A DNA stretch of 64,000 nucleotides, from contig OX485803.1 of assembly GCA_950295325.1 (NCBI GenBank), positions 3,596,001 through 3,660,000 on the forward strand, written 5' to 3'. Positions 37,301 through 49,300 of this stretch are shown one piece after another. The position numbers and the translations under genes are program-made. This stretch comes from Polytrichum commune (taxonomy: Eukaryota; Streptophyta; Polytrichopsida; Polytrichales; Polytrichaceae). Numbering within the stretch: the first letter of the stretch is position 1; each line of letters begins with the position of its first letter. The notes under the pieces are model-generated. The model saw only the letters and a program-made list of their open reading frames with translations. It did not search any database and was not told where the DNA came from.

Positions 37301-38078
37301 CATCCAAGTGGAGAGCACTTTCAACATAAAGAGCACTTCATCCAAAACCTTTAGTTTATGCCCACGAGCAAATTGGTTATGTCCATAGTAAACAACTTGA
37401 GTAGATGGATTTCTCACTACTATGAAGCATGTCATCCACCCTCCTCTCATTGGTTATATAGTCCTTGGTGTTATATGCCACAACACTCACCAACTAGTTT
37501 ACTTAACCTCAAGGTATTCAACCACCCCCAAATCCTTTTGTTATACCACCCACCACCCTCCATGCAAAGAGGCTCTTCATTCATGCTTGCATCCACTAGG
37601 AGCTGCCGTTTATAACTATTTATCTAGTCCTTAGTGGTCAGGCCATGACAAAGTCATCCATCACCGATCTAAGTGTGCCTCATCGTATCCAATCAAGAAT
37701 TGACATGTTAGCAATAATGGCTTAGCCTAACCATTGCGTTGATGTGGCTCATTTTTATGTACATTTTCTCTTCTCTTCTCTTTCATGTCAATTTCCATCT
37801 AACTTGAACAAATTGTCACTGGTCAGGTACCGAACGAAGAGACCATTTATTACATTTTGGTCCGCTACACCGAACACAATGCACATGCAGCAAGTTATGA
37901 ATGGAAGGCTATCTTGGAATACAAGAAAAACACATTCATGACCTTGGATATGGACAAAACTCTTAAAGAGAACGGTGTCATTGATGAGTCCATAGAGTTT
38001 GGGACTATGGGAATGGAGCTTGATTTTTTGATCCCTGTTATACACATCCATTACACAGATGACCTTACAGTGGCATAG
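34321..38078 (+). CDS. CYB5D1: Cytochrome b5 domain-containing protein 1 (CYB5D1/FAP198-like)
   Basis: Five exons: 34321-34391, 35382-35502, 35725-35856, 36671-36832 and 37827-38078. All joins are in phase with GT/AG ends and give 245 aa, close to the roughly 228 aa of the animal protein. Order of landmarks: WYTAAEV (25-31) and DCWVTIAGCVFDLTPL in the b5-like domain, GKDLSHWFEP (71-80, the conserved His), GRFIHIPPPMPRSD (from 109), SPWWQDEKF, RTQYIRIKN, then NAHAASYEWK and HYTDDL near the end. As in relatives, the classical b5 HPGG heme motif is absent. The family works in motile cilia; the Chlamydomonas member FAP198 is associated with radial spokes. In a plant the expected place is the sperm flagellum. 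The start ATG lies in a short, poorly conserved exon and is the least certain part. Confidence 0.92.
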
Positions 38079-39464
38079 TTTCTTCCCAAGGTCATCTAAC
38101 TTATAATGGGAAAAAGTTTTGGCATACACCTAACAGCTCAATACAAAATGCCCTCTTGTGTGCAGATTCAAACTGAGAAAAAGATCAGAGGGTCCATACT
38201 ACTCAGCTCTCACTAGCATTTCACAATTCAAGCAACTTAATTGAGCTAAGTAGAATTAGTACCTTTGGCATGTGGCGATAATTACTCAACCCTACAAGCT
38301 GGACTCTTTGCTGGGCTGTAGACTCTTAACCTTAAAGGTCAAAGGGTGTTGTTTTTTGAACATGAGGATGACAAAGACCCATGTACAAGATTTTGATTGT
38401 AAATATTCATGAGACACTTCATATCAAGGTATTGTTCAATGAAATTGTGTCCCAAACTCAAAACTAACTTATTTTACAAGGAGGTATATAATCATGTGTG
38501 AAAATGATGGCCAGATATACTAGATATTGTATAGAATACTATATAAGTTGTATTTCTGCACATACTTGATTGTATTTGCACTCTGATCCAGCTTATGTTA
38601 GTGAATCTCGTCAGAAGAATGAAGCTCATTCAACAAAGGTTATTTTTCTAAGAAATGACTAAAAGTGAATTTATCAACAACAATTTTCTTGTCTTCAAAG
38701 CCCTGTCAGAGCTTTCTTCATGTTTAAAAGTTAAGCACTTGGATTGAAAATTTCAAGAGAACTGGTTCAAGCTGGCTATGATGTGCAAGAAAAGTAGAAA
38801 TCAAAGAGCTCAATAACTACATTCTCTAAGCCTCCTGTATACACAGTGCCTTCTTCTGAGACATGTGACTTACACATTAAGATACTGTAATTCAGCCAAA
38901 AGGTGAAATGAACCTGCAAATCGTTTAGAAAAAGAAATGACAAAAAGAAAAGGTCTATTTCTGTATCAACATGAGATCTCCATTTTCAGAAATGAATATC
39001 TTTCTCAAGTTCATTGAGCCTCTCTTGAGTTCTATGTTATGAATTGTTGTTCTAATGTGCTGTGCTTAAGTGATGGAACTTGCAAACCCAGCTCAATTCA
39101 GGAATAAACTAGAAAATTAAAACATTCTAGATTCATCTGAGGGGCCACTTTGAGACTGTACAGCAGTGGAATACTTTCAAGCAGTATTTTGAAGAGATTA
39201 CAGCTTTAAATGAATCCATGAAAATCCACCATTGTGAATCGACAGCATCATCGATACTTTTGTCCAGCCACAAACAATCACTTCTGGAACCTGCATGCCA
39301 TCCAGATAGATATTCAGATTATCATTTTGGAATATATATCTAATTAATAGATACTGTTGAACTAAGGGCCCTGCACATAAAGGTTACCAACCTGTAGGAA
39401 GGGGTTGATTCTTCTAGAGGTAGCAAGGTTAGAGAGACAAGGCCTCAACATGTTTCACATCTCA

Positions 39465-39890
39465 AGGGTCGTATGGACTAGCGATGGTCATGGTCGTGGT
39501 AGTGGTTTACTTTTTTTACTTCTATTTCCATGGAAAAGGCATAAAAAGAGCTAACCACCCCCACAACCACCCCTTACTCCATCAATCCCCTACTCCGCAT
39601 GGTTAACCACCCTTGGGGTGGTTGTTCATGCTCATGTGGCATCACTAGAGAGCTTGAAGGCCAAGGTCAAAGGGAGAAAGTTGAGTAGACAACCCCTTTA
39701 ACACTACAATTGAAAGCCCCAAGGATAATAATCACTTTAATTTCCTCTCAAGCCCAAGACCTAAACCAACAAGAGATTGTGATTTAAAGACCAACCCCAC
39801 CATCAATCACAACCACAAGGATACACACAAGACAAGTGTCAATGGAAAAAGTATAGTTGTGGTTAACCACAACCGCAACCACCCTTTGTT
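39465..39890. mobile_element. Older foldback element with GTGGT-rich ends
   Basis: The left end GGTCATGGTCGTGGTAGTGG is roughly inverse to the right AACCACAACCGCAACCACCC. It abuts the similar, better preserved 39897-40200 element. Boundaries approximate. Confidence 0.45.
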
Positions 39891-39896
39891 GTGTTA

Positions 39897-40200
39897 GGGT
39901 CATTTACACTAGGCGTGGTTATGGTTAATGTTGTAAGGGCATCCTATTATGATAACCACTCCTCAATTCAAGGCCAACAAGGATAATATTCACTTTCGTA
40001 CAATTTAAGGCCAACAAGGATAATTCACATTGATTTATTGTCGAGTTCAAGACCTAAACCAAAGGTAGAGAGCATTTTGAAGACCGACCCACCATCAACC
40101 ACAATCACAAGGATTCGCACAAATCCTAGTGGTGGTTGATTACTGTGGTTGACCACTACCGCGACCACAACCACAACCACCTTAGTAGTGTAAAGGACCC
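39897..40200. mobile_element. MITE with GGGTC ends and GTGGTT inner repeats
   Basis: 304 bp. The left end GGGTCATTTACACTAGGCG and the right end TAGTAGTGTAAAGGACCC are near inverses. Left flank TTA, right flank TTC, so a TTA-type duplication may have mutated. Ends resemble those of the Tourist-like elements. Confidence 0.55.
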
Positions 40201-40476
40201 TTCAAGCTATTTCTAAAGGGAACCTTCATGCACCTTTAGTTAACTGGACATCCACCTCATATTCTTGGTTGAATATCAAATAATAGGCTAAATGAAGGGG
40301 GGCAAGGAGAGGACAAGATAAAATTAAGAGTCATCCATAAAAGAAGGGTGTGAATGAGAACGGAGCAAAGAGGGGAAGGTGGGACCAAGTAGGCCTTAAC
40401 TCTATTGCTTAACCCCTCATATGCAAACATATATAATATGAACTTCAAGAAGAAATGAATGTGATGATAGTATTAA

Positions 40477-43400
40477 CTAATCTGAATAGTGTTTTGGGGG
40501 GTGGTACCTTTGGCGACATCTCAAGGTACCATCTTCTTCATATTCCGCCTTTGAAACAGACCAGCTCTGAAACTCAGGTCTTGCAGCCAGTAATGATGCA
40601 CCCTTCCATGCAGCTACAAGTGGGCTGATCAGACAAAACAAGGAGATGAAAATCACCATCAATATGAGTTTGAAAATGTCCTGGCACAAAGAATTTCATC
40701 ACTGCTGCATTTATTAATGATTATATTATCTATGACCACTAAAATGTAATCCATAATTTCAACAACCTTGAATATTTTATAGATTCAACATCTTCATGAT
40801 TGACTATAACAGCTGTTTTTGTCAGTGATTGCAGACAATGGTAAGCCATATGAGCAAGCCGCTGATCTTGGCCCCAGGAGTGGTCAAGCCTTGGAAGGAA
40901 ATGTTGGGGTATCAAAATCTATACACTGTGAAAAATTTCTGCCCCCAATATCTTAATCAAGAGGACACATATAAAAGAGGAATGGTACTATTTTGGAAGA
41001 CTCATGTCCCCAGGGCCAAAGTGGGCTAACTGAGTAGTCATGAGTGTGAATCTCGACCCCAAAAACTTCTTAGCCTTGATTATCAAGTAAGTGGGCTTAA
41101 AACGAACACTTTTACCTCTGCACCCACTTCTCCTAGGATGAGATGATTAGCAAACCCAAATTGAGGCCACAGCCATTTTCCTCCTAATTCTTGGAGCTCT
41201 TGCTCATTATCAATATAAAGACCCTCTTTCTTCTCAAATGATCATATAGGTCCCCTCAATTGGGTTGACTATTGAACTATAATAGTTAGCAAATTTTGAG
41301 CACATAGACCAATCTCTTTCAAACGAATGTCTTCTTGGTGTCCATTCTCAGATCCACAACTAACCACACAATGCTCAACTATAAGTATCCAATTAACTAT
41401 AGGTAACCAAATTAGGCCTGCTTACCTTAGTGGAAAGCAGCCTTTAGAACCCACTGAATTCTCAAATCAGGTATTAAGAGTTCATAAAAATCAACCCCTT
41501 TGACAATATGCAAATAAAACTGTATATTAACTTGCTTATTTTAAAGTGAATAGGTGCCAGGCACTAGATGAAGCAAGAAGAGAGGGTGGCCATTTACCAG
41601 TCAACAAGCTCGACGTTGATATTGTATTCATCAGGTACAAGAGGGCGAAGCTCTTCTTCTCTGCAAATAATATCCAGATTGATTTGAGAAACTAGAACTA
41701 TTACTAAACTTGTGCATCATGATCTCAGTTGATGTTATATGTACATTATTTCACATAGTAAATACACCTACATGTTATCTAATGTAAGCAATTGGTAGTG
41801 CAACATTCAATGTCACACTTCCACCAACAAAAGGTTGTGATAAGAAAGAACTACACAAGGCTTCCTAAATTCTTGACTTACGGGCTCATGTTTGAATGAT
41901 AAGTGCAGCAACCAACCCACAACTGGGAAATCAGTATGACATGGAATTTTATGGACATGGTAGTAATGTGGTAATATAAAGGTAAGAGAGACATACACGC
42001 GATCTCTAAAACCAGGTAAAAGTGTGTTACCACCAGTAAGCACCACACTGTACACATAGAAAAATCACCAATGATTACTAAAATCTGTTAGCAATAGCAG
42101 AAGAAAACCTGTTTAGTTTCAACAATATAATTCACCTCGCTATATAACTCTTTAGAAAAACAATTACACTTCCATCAAACTTTGCAGCCTATATGACATA
42201 CTAAAAAGACAAAAAACCTGAGTATTCTTTGGAACAAAGAACATGAGAAATAAATTTCGAATATTGTAATTCGTACCTGCCGTAAAGAAGAGCATGGATG
42301 TTGGGTTCGCAAGCATTGATTGCTCGAACGATACACTCTGCCAATCCCGCCTCATTCATCCCTGTAATATCAAAGTATTAGTCCTCAAGTATTGGTTCTT
42401 GACAAGCTTGGGTCCAACCTAATATTCCCAAGGAGAATATTTAGAGGGGAATCTACCAGGATAACACTAGTTCAACTCCAATGTTGATGAAATATCAATT
42501 GATCAGATTGCTCCTTGAACCAAAATATCTGTTGCTATATTTGTTCTCATAATGCAATATCTTGAGTCCTTTGTTCAGCAGAAGACTAGTGAGATATTCA
42601 TCAGTTAACCCTTAAAGGTCCAAGAGGCCCATTATGGGCCTCAAGGTGTCATGCAGAGGGGTTTAGATTACTTCTTTGATTTACATAGTTATAAGTGTCA
42701 GAAGTGACCCTACCTAAAATTAGGCCCATTTATCACACGCATTATTCCAATCAGAAGATACATATATGTAGAATGAATTATAGCAAGAACTATAGCGAGA
42801 TTTTAGCTCATATAAATGACATTGAATCGAATACATACCATATATATCTAATCACCATTGTCAATATAACTTTACTTTCACATCCTCCTTTTAATAAACT
42901 GTGCTTAATATGGAATCAATACCATAGACCAACATGAATAAAAACCATACCAAGGTCAGCAGGGTGGAATAGCATCTCCGGCACCAGAAATCTCTCATTT
43001 GTCAATGTAAGTTCTTGCTGTGATGTCAATGAATTCTCATGTTAGTCAAATAGTATAAATAACATCAGCCAACATACTCTACATGTAGGATACCCCCAAG
43101 ACTAAGGGCCACTTTACACTAGAGCTTGAGAGCCTAAGGGACCAAGTAAGCTTCAATGAATGAGAAACCTAGATAAAGTCCTACATAGCATGCAATGGAT
43201 AATGATTCATGGTCTACCAATTTTGTGTCAAGCCTCCCTCTAACACAAAATCAAGAGACCACGACACTTCAAAATCTTGGAACCCTTGGTTAACTATAAC
43301 TTAATTTGTAGAAGGGTTCACATGAGTAGGATGGTGATAAAATAGCATTTGGTTGAGAGCATGACCGCATATTCTTTACATCACACTTGAAGGCCCAGGA

Positions 43401-46400
43401 CTCAACATGTTTATTTCACTGACCTAGGATGATTCTCTAGGACTCATATGTTGGTGATGGTTTCCAATCCATTATCATAGATTTCAAACTTGTCTAGTGG
43501 AAGAAAAATCAATGGTAAAGAGCCATGAATGCACTATGTATATGATTTAATGTGGCATTAAAATCGATGTGGCATGTTCATTAGACTGGCCTCTATGACT
43601 TGTTTTGTAGCAACAAATGCTCCTAACTTAGTGGTTATAAGATCTTTTACATGGAAAGAGGGATTATCGTACACAAGCGTGCCTCTCATCCATCCAACAT
43701 AAAGCCTTTACCCCCTATAGGTTTGTTGTCAATTGATCCCAAATTTCAATGTCAATTTTTCCTTTGTACCTAATTTGGATGAGTTTCAAGGGCCCTCACA
43801 ATTTCATGGTCACGGCCCTTGGCCTTAGTGTACAGTGGCCCTTAAGTAAGCTCAGCTGCTTTGCCAATACTCCACTTCAGCACAGCTCAGAGTTCATTCT
43901 TCTTAACTAGGTTGTCAAAAAAATGATAGGAGGTAAGAACTTTACTCCAACATTTTTAAAGGACTCCACACGCGAATACCATACAAGTGGGCTGTGCTTA
44001 AAGAACATTGCCCGTTTAACAATAAATGCAAAGATTAAATCACCTGCTCATCTTGTTTATTTGCAGGTGGCTGCCTTGGCTTTCTTCGACCTCCACCTTC
44101 ATTGTCATGATCCTCATCATTTGAGTCATCATCATCACTACCATTACCAGCCTGGCACATCCCGATCAATTAGAACTTATCAGTTGATGATCTGAGGCAA
44201 CACACTCAAATACTTCATTCCATGTCACAACCAGCTTATCATTAAGTTCACTGATTCTTGCAACTCTAATGCTGTAGATGGGAAGCAAAATATGTAGACG
44301 AATCAACAATTCAACAATGCCATTTTTTCAATATGGGTCCAAATGTTCCAATTTTCTTTGCAGTTACAACCGTTTAGAACATGTCCTTATCTGCCAAGTT
44401 ATCACAAAGCTGGATGTGGAACTAATGAATAAGTTAATCTTACACCACATAACATTGAACAATATTGTTGCTTCTCACAGGCTAAATTTCATAATTATCG
44501 CATCAGGTAATATGGCCAACTTCAACTTTGGTCTGAATTCTTGTGAGATGAAAGTATAATACTCAACCATAAACCAGAATTATCTGAGGTACATGAATTT
44601 GGAAGGTTTTCAAAACTGCAAACCCCTCAGTGATGCCTACACAGTAAATTTTATTTCTAAGAACTACATGAATCAACAACATCAGCTGTTTGCATAAACG
44701 AAACATTTTTTGAAATTATTTTTAAAAAAAAACTATCACCCTGAGTACATTTTGAGTATCAAAGTAGCTACAATGCCAGTTTCAACAAACGTCAACACAA
44801 AGGCACTCACAAAACAAGAATGAAATGGGGTATATAAGCAGTCCTATTTATAGAATACCCACAACCTCCAGAATTTTATTTTTTTGCTCTCATCGTAAAT
44901 AGAGAAATTCAGGAGAATGCAAAACCCTTACCTTGTCAGGCTTTACAGGCTCAGGCTCCTTAACAAATCCTCGCTTATGTTTGATGCCATCAGGCAACAC
45001 ATACTGACGCTGCAGAGCATTTTTTTTACCTTTAACCCTGTAGAGCAGGAAGTCCACGAGTAAATTACTCCCAAATGCTGTGTAAATCCTAAAGGCATTC
45101 ATAAAAACAACAAAATCAAGCACAACAAATCAAGTCCTACATTATATTGATTGCTCTGCAACTCATGACAAATTGATGACCATGTTAAGAATTATAACAT
45201 ATTTTAAGTAGCCTATTTAGGTTCCAGTACAAAATGGAATAATTCTTTGGTAATCCGGATGTCCTCAGAAGGATTCAATTTGGGACTCAACTCTTTCTAT
45301 TTAATCTTGGAAGAAGGCTTTGTGTCTGAAGATTTAAGGCAACAATGAGGTGTCGACTGATGAGAGCTTGCCACTTAACTATGCTCAGCACTCATGCATG
45401 TACACAAGGACTTCTAGCTCAACATGACTTTTGGTTGCGAGTAGGTTGTTTTGCATACAAGACCTTCCATGTTCGGGAACTTTTGATGCATGCTTGGAGG
45501 TAGTGTGGAGGTTTGAACAAAGAACACTTCATATTGGTCCATTGAGGGTCAAACTCATTTTGGCATGCCAAAAGTTGTTAAATTGCGTTGTTAGATTGAG
45601 TTTGGCTCTCGATGAACAGAAATAGGTTGCTCTACATTCAAACTCAAACACTACCTCCAAGCATTCACCACAAGTGGAAAAAAAATATTGATTTTGAATT
45701 CAAAGCAACCAATGGAAAATCTAGGGGACCAACTCCCAATGAAAAGTCCCATTGCATTAAAAGGATAACTCTAATGTTTATGTTGATTGCCCTGCAACTC
45801 ATGACACATTGATCACCATGCTAAGACAAGGAAGAAGAGGTGAACCAAAGCACATAGAAACACCGCGACATATTGCGGGGTATGTGATGAAGAAACGGAC
45901 CGAGCCATATTGAGGTCATGATCAATGCCTGTCGAGACAAAACATAGTTTTTCCTTCACATCCTCCATGATGTAAGTCTCATCCATGACATTCCACGCCC
46001 GATACGACACCAACTCCTTCAAGTAATTAGTAAGCGCTTTACCGCCAAGATTGATGCGCTTCGCCGAGGTCGTCACCAATTTGTTTTGGTATACAGGTGC
46101 TGCATGTGTGAATGAAAATCCTGAATCTACAACCAAGCTGGTTTTTCCCCTCGCAAGGAGACTGGTGGGAAATTTATACGCCTGATAAGCGTGTGTAAAA
46201 GCTGGCGAGTTCCCCACACACAGTGATTGGAACCCAAAATCCTCAAAGACAAGCTCATCCGTGGATTTCTGTATTGATGACAAGTTGAAGAGAGGCTCAA
46301 CTAGCATCAATCCGCAGTCTGTGGGATTGACCTGCTCACAATCCATCAAAACACAATCCAATGAGAATACTTGAATCATTGCTCACTTATTCAGGTGCAC

Positions 46401-47351
46401 AAATCTCGTCAGAACAAAACATTACACTAGGTTGCTAAGATTCCACATCAACCCAAGGCTGTGAAGAGACATCATCATCTTTGTTGTTGTTGCAGAGAGC
46501 TGAACATTCAAGCCCTACGGCCAATAAATGGCCCTACATTACATTCATCATTTCTGCAGAAAGCTAAACCTTGACAAGAGCCTTGAAAATCAACTCCATC
46601 AAACACAAATCAATGAGAACGCAAGCATTGCTCACTTATTCAGGCATAAAAATCTCACAAGAACAAATCATAAACCTAATTGCTCAGGTTCTACATCAAC
46701 AAAAACATCAACCCAGAGCTGTGGAGAGACATCGAATTTTATTTGTTGTTATTATTGGAGATACCTAAGCATCCAAGCCCTATAACCAATATATAGCCCT
46801 ACACTCCATTCATTAAATCTGCAGAAAGCCAAACCTTGAGAAGAGTATTGAATATCCACTCCATCAAACACGGTTCAACGTAAACACAAGCATTGCTCAA
46901 TTATTCAGGTACAAAATTTTCTTCACAGCAAAACATCGACCCAGGGCGTGAAGAAGAGACATCACCATTATTTCGTTGTTGTTGTTGTTATTGTTATTGC
47001 AGATACCTAAACATCCAAGCCCTACATTACATTCATTATGATTTCTACAATTTGGAAGGTAAAAACCTTGAGAAGAGTCTTGAAAATGCGGTCCCAGATT
47101 TCGCGTTCGGTTTCGGGGCTGATCAAGTAACCCCTGTCCATGGGCCTCTTGATCGCGATGCTCTGGATGTCATCACATTCCTGAAGCTGGTCCGCCACCA
47201 TCCATTTCTTGGCCGCCCTGGACCTCGCCAGGCAGTTAGGCACAATGGCTGTGGGTTCCACTTGCCCTGCCATGCCCGCCTTGCAAAACCCTGCTCCATT
47301 ATCCAGTACCACCACCGATGAAATCACTCCCCCTCCTCCCCCTCTCGTCAT
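40477..47351 (-). CDS. ARP6: Actin-related protein 6 (SWR1 complex subunit)
   Basis: Nuclear actin-related protein of the SWR1 chromatin remodeller that deposits H2A.Z; in flowering plants it affects flowering time and temperature response. Nine exons (minus): 47351-47067, 46331-45901, 45037-44932, 44151-44044, 43017-42951, 42361-42277, 42047-41997, 41660-41598 and 40624-40477. All phases agree and give 447 aa, against about 421 in Arabidopsis. Visible blocks: VVVLDNGAGFCKAG (actin fold phosphate loop), RPMDRGYL, STDELVFEDFGFQSL, VVDSGFSFTH (162-171), VMDETY, YVLPDG, NERFLVPE, LTGGNTLLPGF (364-374), ELRPLVPD and the C-terminal KAEYEEDG. Oddities: a glycine run right after the start, and an acidic exon (275-310, SDDDDSNDEDHDNE) where relatives are divergent. 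The exon 8/9 join uses the acceptor GATCAG, which keeps phase; a nearer TAG acceptor does not. Confidence 0.95.
41105..41445 (+). mobile_element. Dispersed GGTAG-ended repeat in ARP6 intron 8
   Basis: Plus-oriented copy of the family at 2500-2875 and 7795-8150. Ordered shared words include CTTCTCCTAGGAT, TTAGCAAAC, GAGGCCACAGCCA, TTTTGAGCACATAG, GGTGTCCATTCT and GGTAACCAAATTAGGC. The intron (40625-41597) is otherwise featureless. Confidence 0.65.
43106..43841. mobile_element. MITE-like element in ARP6 intron 4
   Basis: The ends GGGCCACTTTACACTA and TTAGTGTACAGTGGCCC are near inverses, flanked by TAA and TTA. The interior includes a fragment shared with 8.95 kb and 30.0 kb (GTGGCATGTTCATTAGACTGG near 43570), so it is composite. 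Non-coding. Confidence 0.5.
45038..45900 (-). other. ARP6 intron 2, with an insertion between short direct repeats
   Basis: A roughly 45-bp word (GATTGCTCTGCAACTCATGAC...) at 45147-45190 recurs at 45786-45830. The DNA between includes 45705-45780, which matches window positions 1-75 (GGGGACCAACTCCC, TTAAAAGGA.AACTCTA). Confidence 0.55.
46345..47090. repeat. Three tandem units filling ARP6 intron 1
   Basis: Units of about 244, 273 and 229 bp start near 46345, 46589 and 46862 with CCATCAAA.CAC. Each contains ATTGCTCA.TTATTCAGG, ACATCAACCCA-type text, GTTGTTGTT and AGCCCTA.......CATT. The unit's CCTTGA.AAGAG.CTTGAAAAT word matches the end of exon 1 (plus-strand sense at about 47066-47090), so the array was built from the exon 1/intron 1 junction. 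Confidence 0.75.
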
Positions 47352-47700
47352 TGTTGCTGCAATTCCCTCTACTCTCTCTGTTCCTCACACTCTGCTACAC
47401 ATACTTCACTGACTCCCTGTTCCTCACATCATTTTTCCCTTCCTTCTCCAAATCCCCATGCTACCTTAATTCAACCCACGCCTGATTGACCTTTTAAGCA
47501 GATTTAACCATTTAGAAGCCGTCTACCTTAGGGTTCAGGGTTTAAGGGCCATTGTAGAAGAGGAGCGCTAACTTAGAATTTAGATCCTCCCCCCCCCCCC
47601 CCTCGTCATTGTTGCTGCAATTCCCTACTCTCGGCTATCTCTGTTCCTTACATCATTCTTCCCTTCTCCATGCTACCTTAAACCCACACCTGATGATTTC
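47331..47700. repeat. Duplicated ARP6 start region and leader
   Basis: 47331-47490 and 47587-47700 share, in order, a C-rich run, CTCGTCATTGTTGCTGCAAT, CTCTGTTCCT.ACATCATT, TTCCCTTC and CCATGCTACCTTAA. On the minus strand the first includes the ARP6 start codon and glycine run. The second has its own ATG ACG AGG plus G-run, out of use by this gene model. Confidence 0.75.
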
Positions 47701-49300
47701 AACATACCCTTCCTCTTCCTCTTCCCCCTCCTCCTTTTCTTCACATGTAGAATAGAGAAATCATCTTTATCATCCGAAACACATCGAGCAGGCAGCTGTC
47801 AGCTCACCAGCAATGTATACAACAAATTGACATACTCCCCGATACGGTGACGGCTGCAACAACAGAGCTCAGTGTATGAAATTTCACAATCGGGGCAAAT
47901 GAACAATTAGGCGTCGAGAGAATTGCCATAACCTCCACCACAATTTTATGTTAACTTATGTGAAAGCATCATCTCCAACACCCGCAGGAGTGGAATTGAT
48001 GATGCTTGTGTTGATTGCTTGATTAAGTTACGAACACTTTGCATCGCGCAATACACCGGCCCACCTTCCTTGTTACGTGGGGAATTGCATGCTTTGGGTC
48101 CAGAGCATTCCAGAGCTTTCCAACAATGGAATGCATAATCCACCTCCTTGAGCCGGTTATTTGTCATAACTGGTCTTTTCATGGATGTAGAATTGCAGGT
48201 TATGGATGAAATGTTGTCTGTGTGGATAGAAAACGAAAGCCTACGTAGCTGTTGAAGTGCCCTCCACTTGGATGAGCAACCGGTTTATGGAATACATAAC
48301 CTGACCGACAAAAGGACTCCGAGAGTGGAGGAAGGAGCCATGATAGTGTCATGTTGTTGATGTGGCAACGTTTGAGTAATCCGTGTAGATAGAGATTTTG
48401 AATCATATTTATTCAATCCCCTTCATAACTTAATGAATCGGTCATTATAGGAGCAATAAGATTCCGAAAATCGACTATATCCAACAATTTGTGTTTGGAA
48501 ATTGGTTACCGGCCCCACATTACACTTGGTAATTGGCCCATAAACACCAAACACCTGATACGTAACCGAGTAGCTCATATGCGTAATCTAAGATTTGTGG
48601 ATGATATTGTATTTTCATGGATGAAAAAGTGTAATGAGATTTTATGGAATTCAATGAGAGTTCCATAACATTCATCTACACATTATTGGAATGGGTGTCT
48701 AACATAGGGGGAATGTTCCTCAGTACATGCAAGGTGGAATTTATGGCAATGCCATCACATGTGCGATTGTCTTAACGTCTTATTGGCTAGAACTTCACCA
48801 AGAGATTAAATAATGTTTTGCAAGTGTGTTAATGAGAGAACCTAAAAATGATGTCTATTGTTTGAGTACACACCCAATCCAATTTCATATTGACACTTGT
48901 ATTTATTTGGGTGTCCATACATCTCACTCCTCATAACATTACTTAAGAAACCTAAGCTATTCATGGGACCTTCAAAAGATTGGTTCAAATTTAATATGAA
49001 AGAGTTAAAGATGCTAGAATCCGACTTCATTGTACCCAAAACCTCCAAGGACCCCACGGAATAACTCATGCCTCCTAAAGAATGTTACACTACAAAACAC
49101 ATTACGTGTCCAATAAAGATGAGTAATCACACACCCTACCCTACTCTACTCTACCCTACCCTACCCTACCACTTCCTTGAATCTTAATAAATAATAACAA
49201 CGCCGCCTTCAAGTTAATAATAACAAATAATAGCCACGTAATATCCGGGAAAGCAGGACCAACAACAACAACAACAACAACCACCACCGAACCGAAGTCA
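47701..49300. other. Divergent intergenic region, ARP6 side
   Basis: No convincing gene. Two moderate minus-strand frames (47946-48182 and 48200-48406) lack known similarity and splice context. A short CTACC array is at 49135-49170 and a CAA array at 49260-49285. Confidence 0.4.

Larger units (their letters stand above)
38079..40476. other. Convergent intergenic region between CYB5D1 and ARP6
   Basis: Holds the 3' ends of both genes. 38079-39440 shows nothing recognisable. 39465-40200 contains two adjacent foldback elements rich in GGTTGTGG/CCACAACC. Confidence 0.5.

Noticed and set aside
45813-45900. Extension of the ARP6 exon 2 frame (SVSSSHTPQ...)
   Set aside because: Relatives do not have it. 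The CTCG|GTCCGT donor at 45901 joins exon 3 in phase.
47946-48406. Two minus-strand frames between ARP6 and UBC32
   Set aside because: No recognisable domain, no in-phase splice partner.
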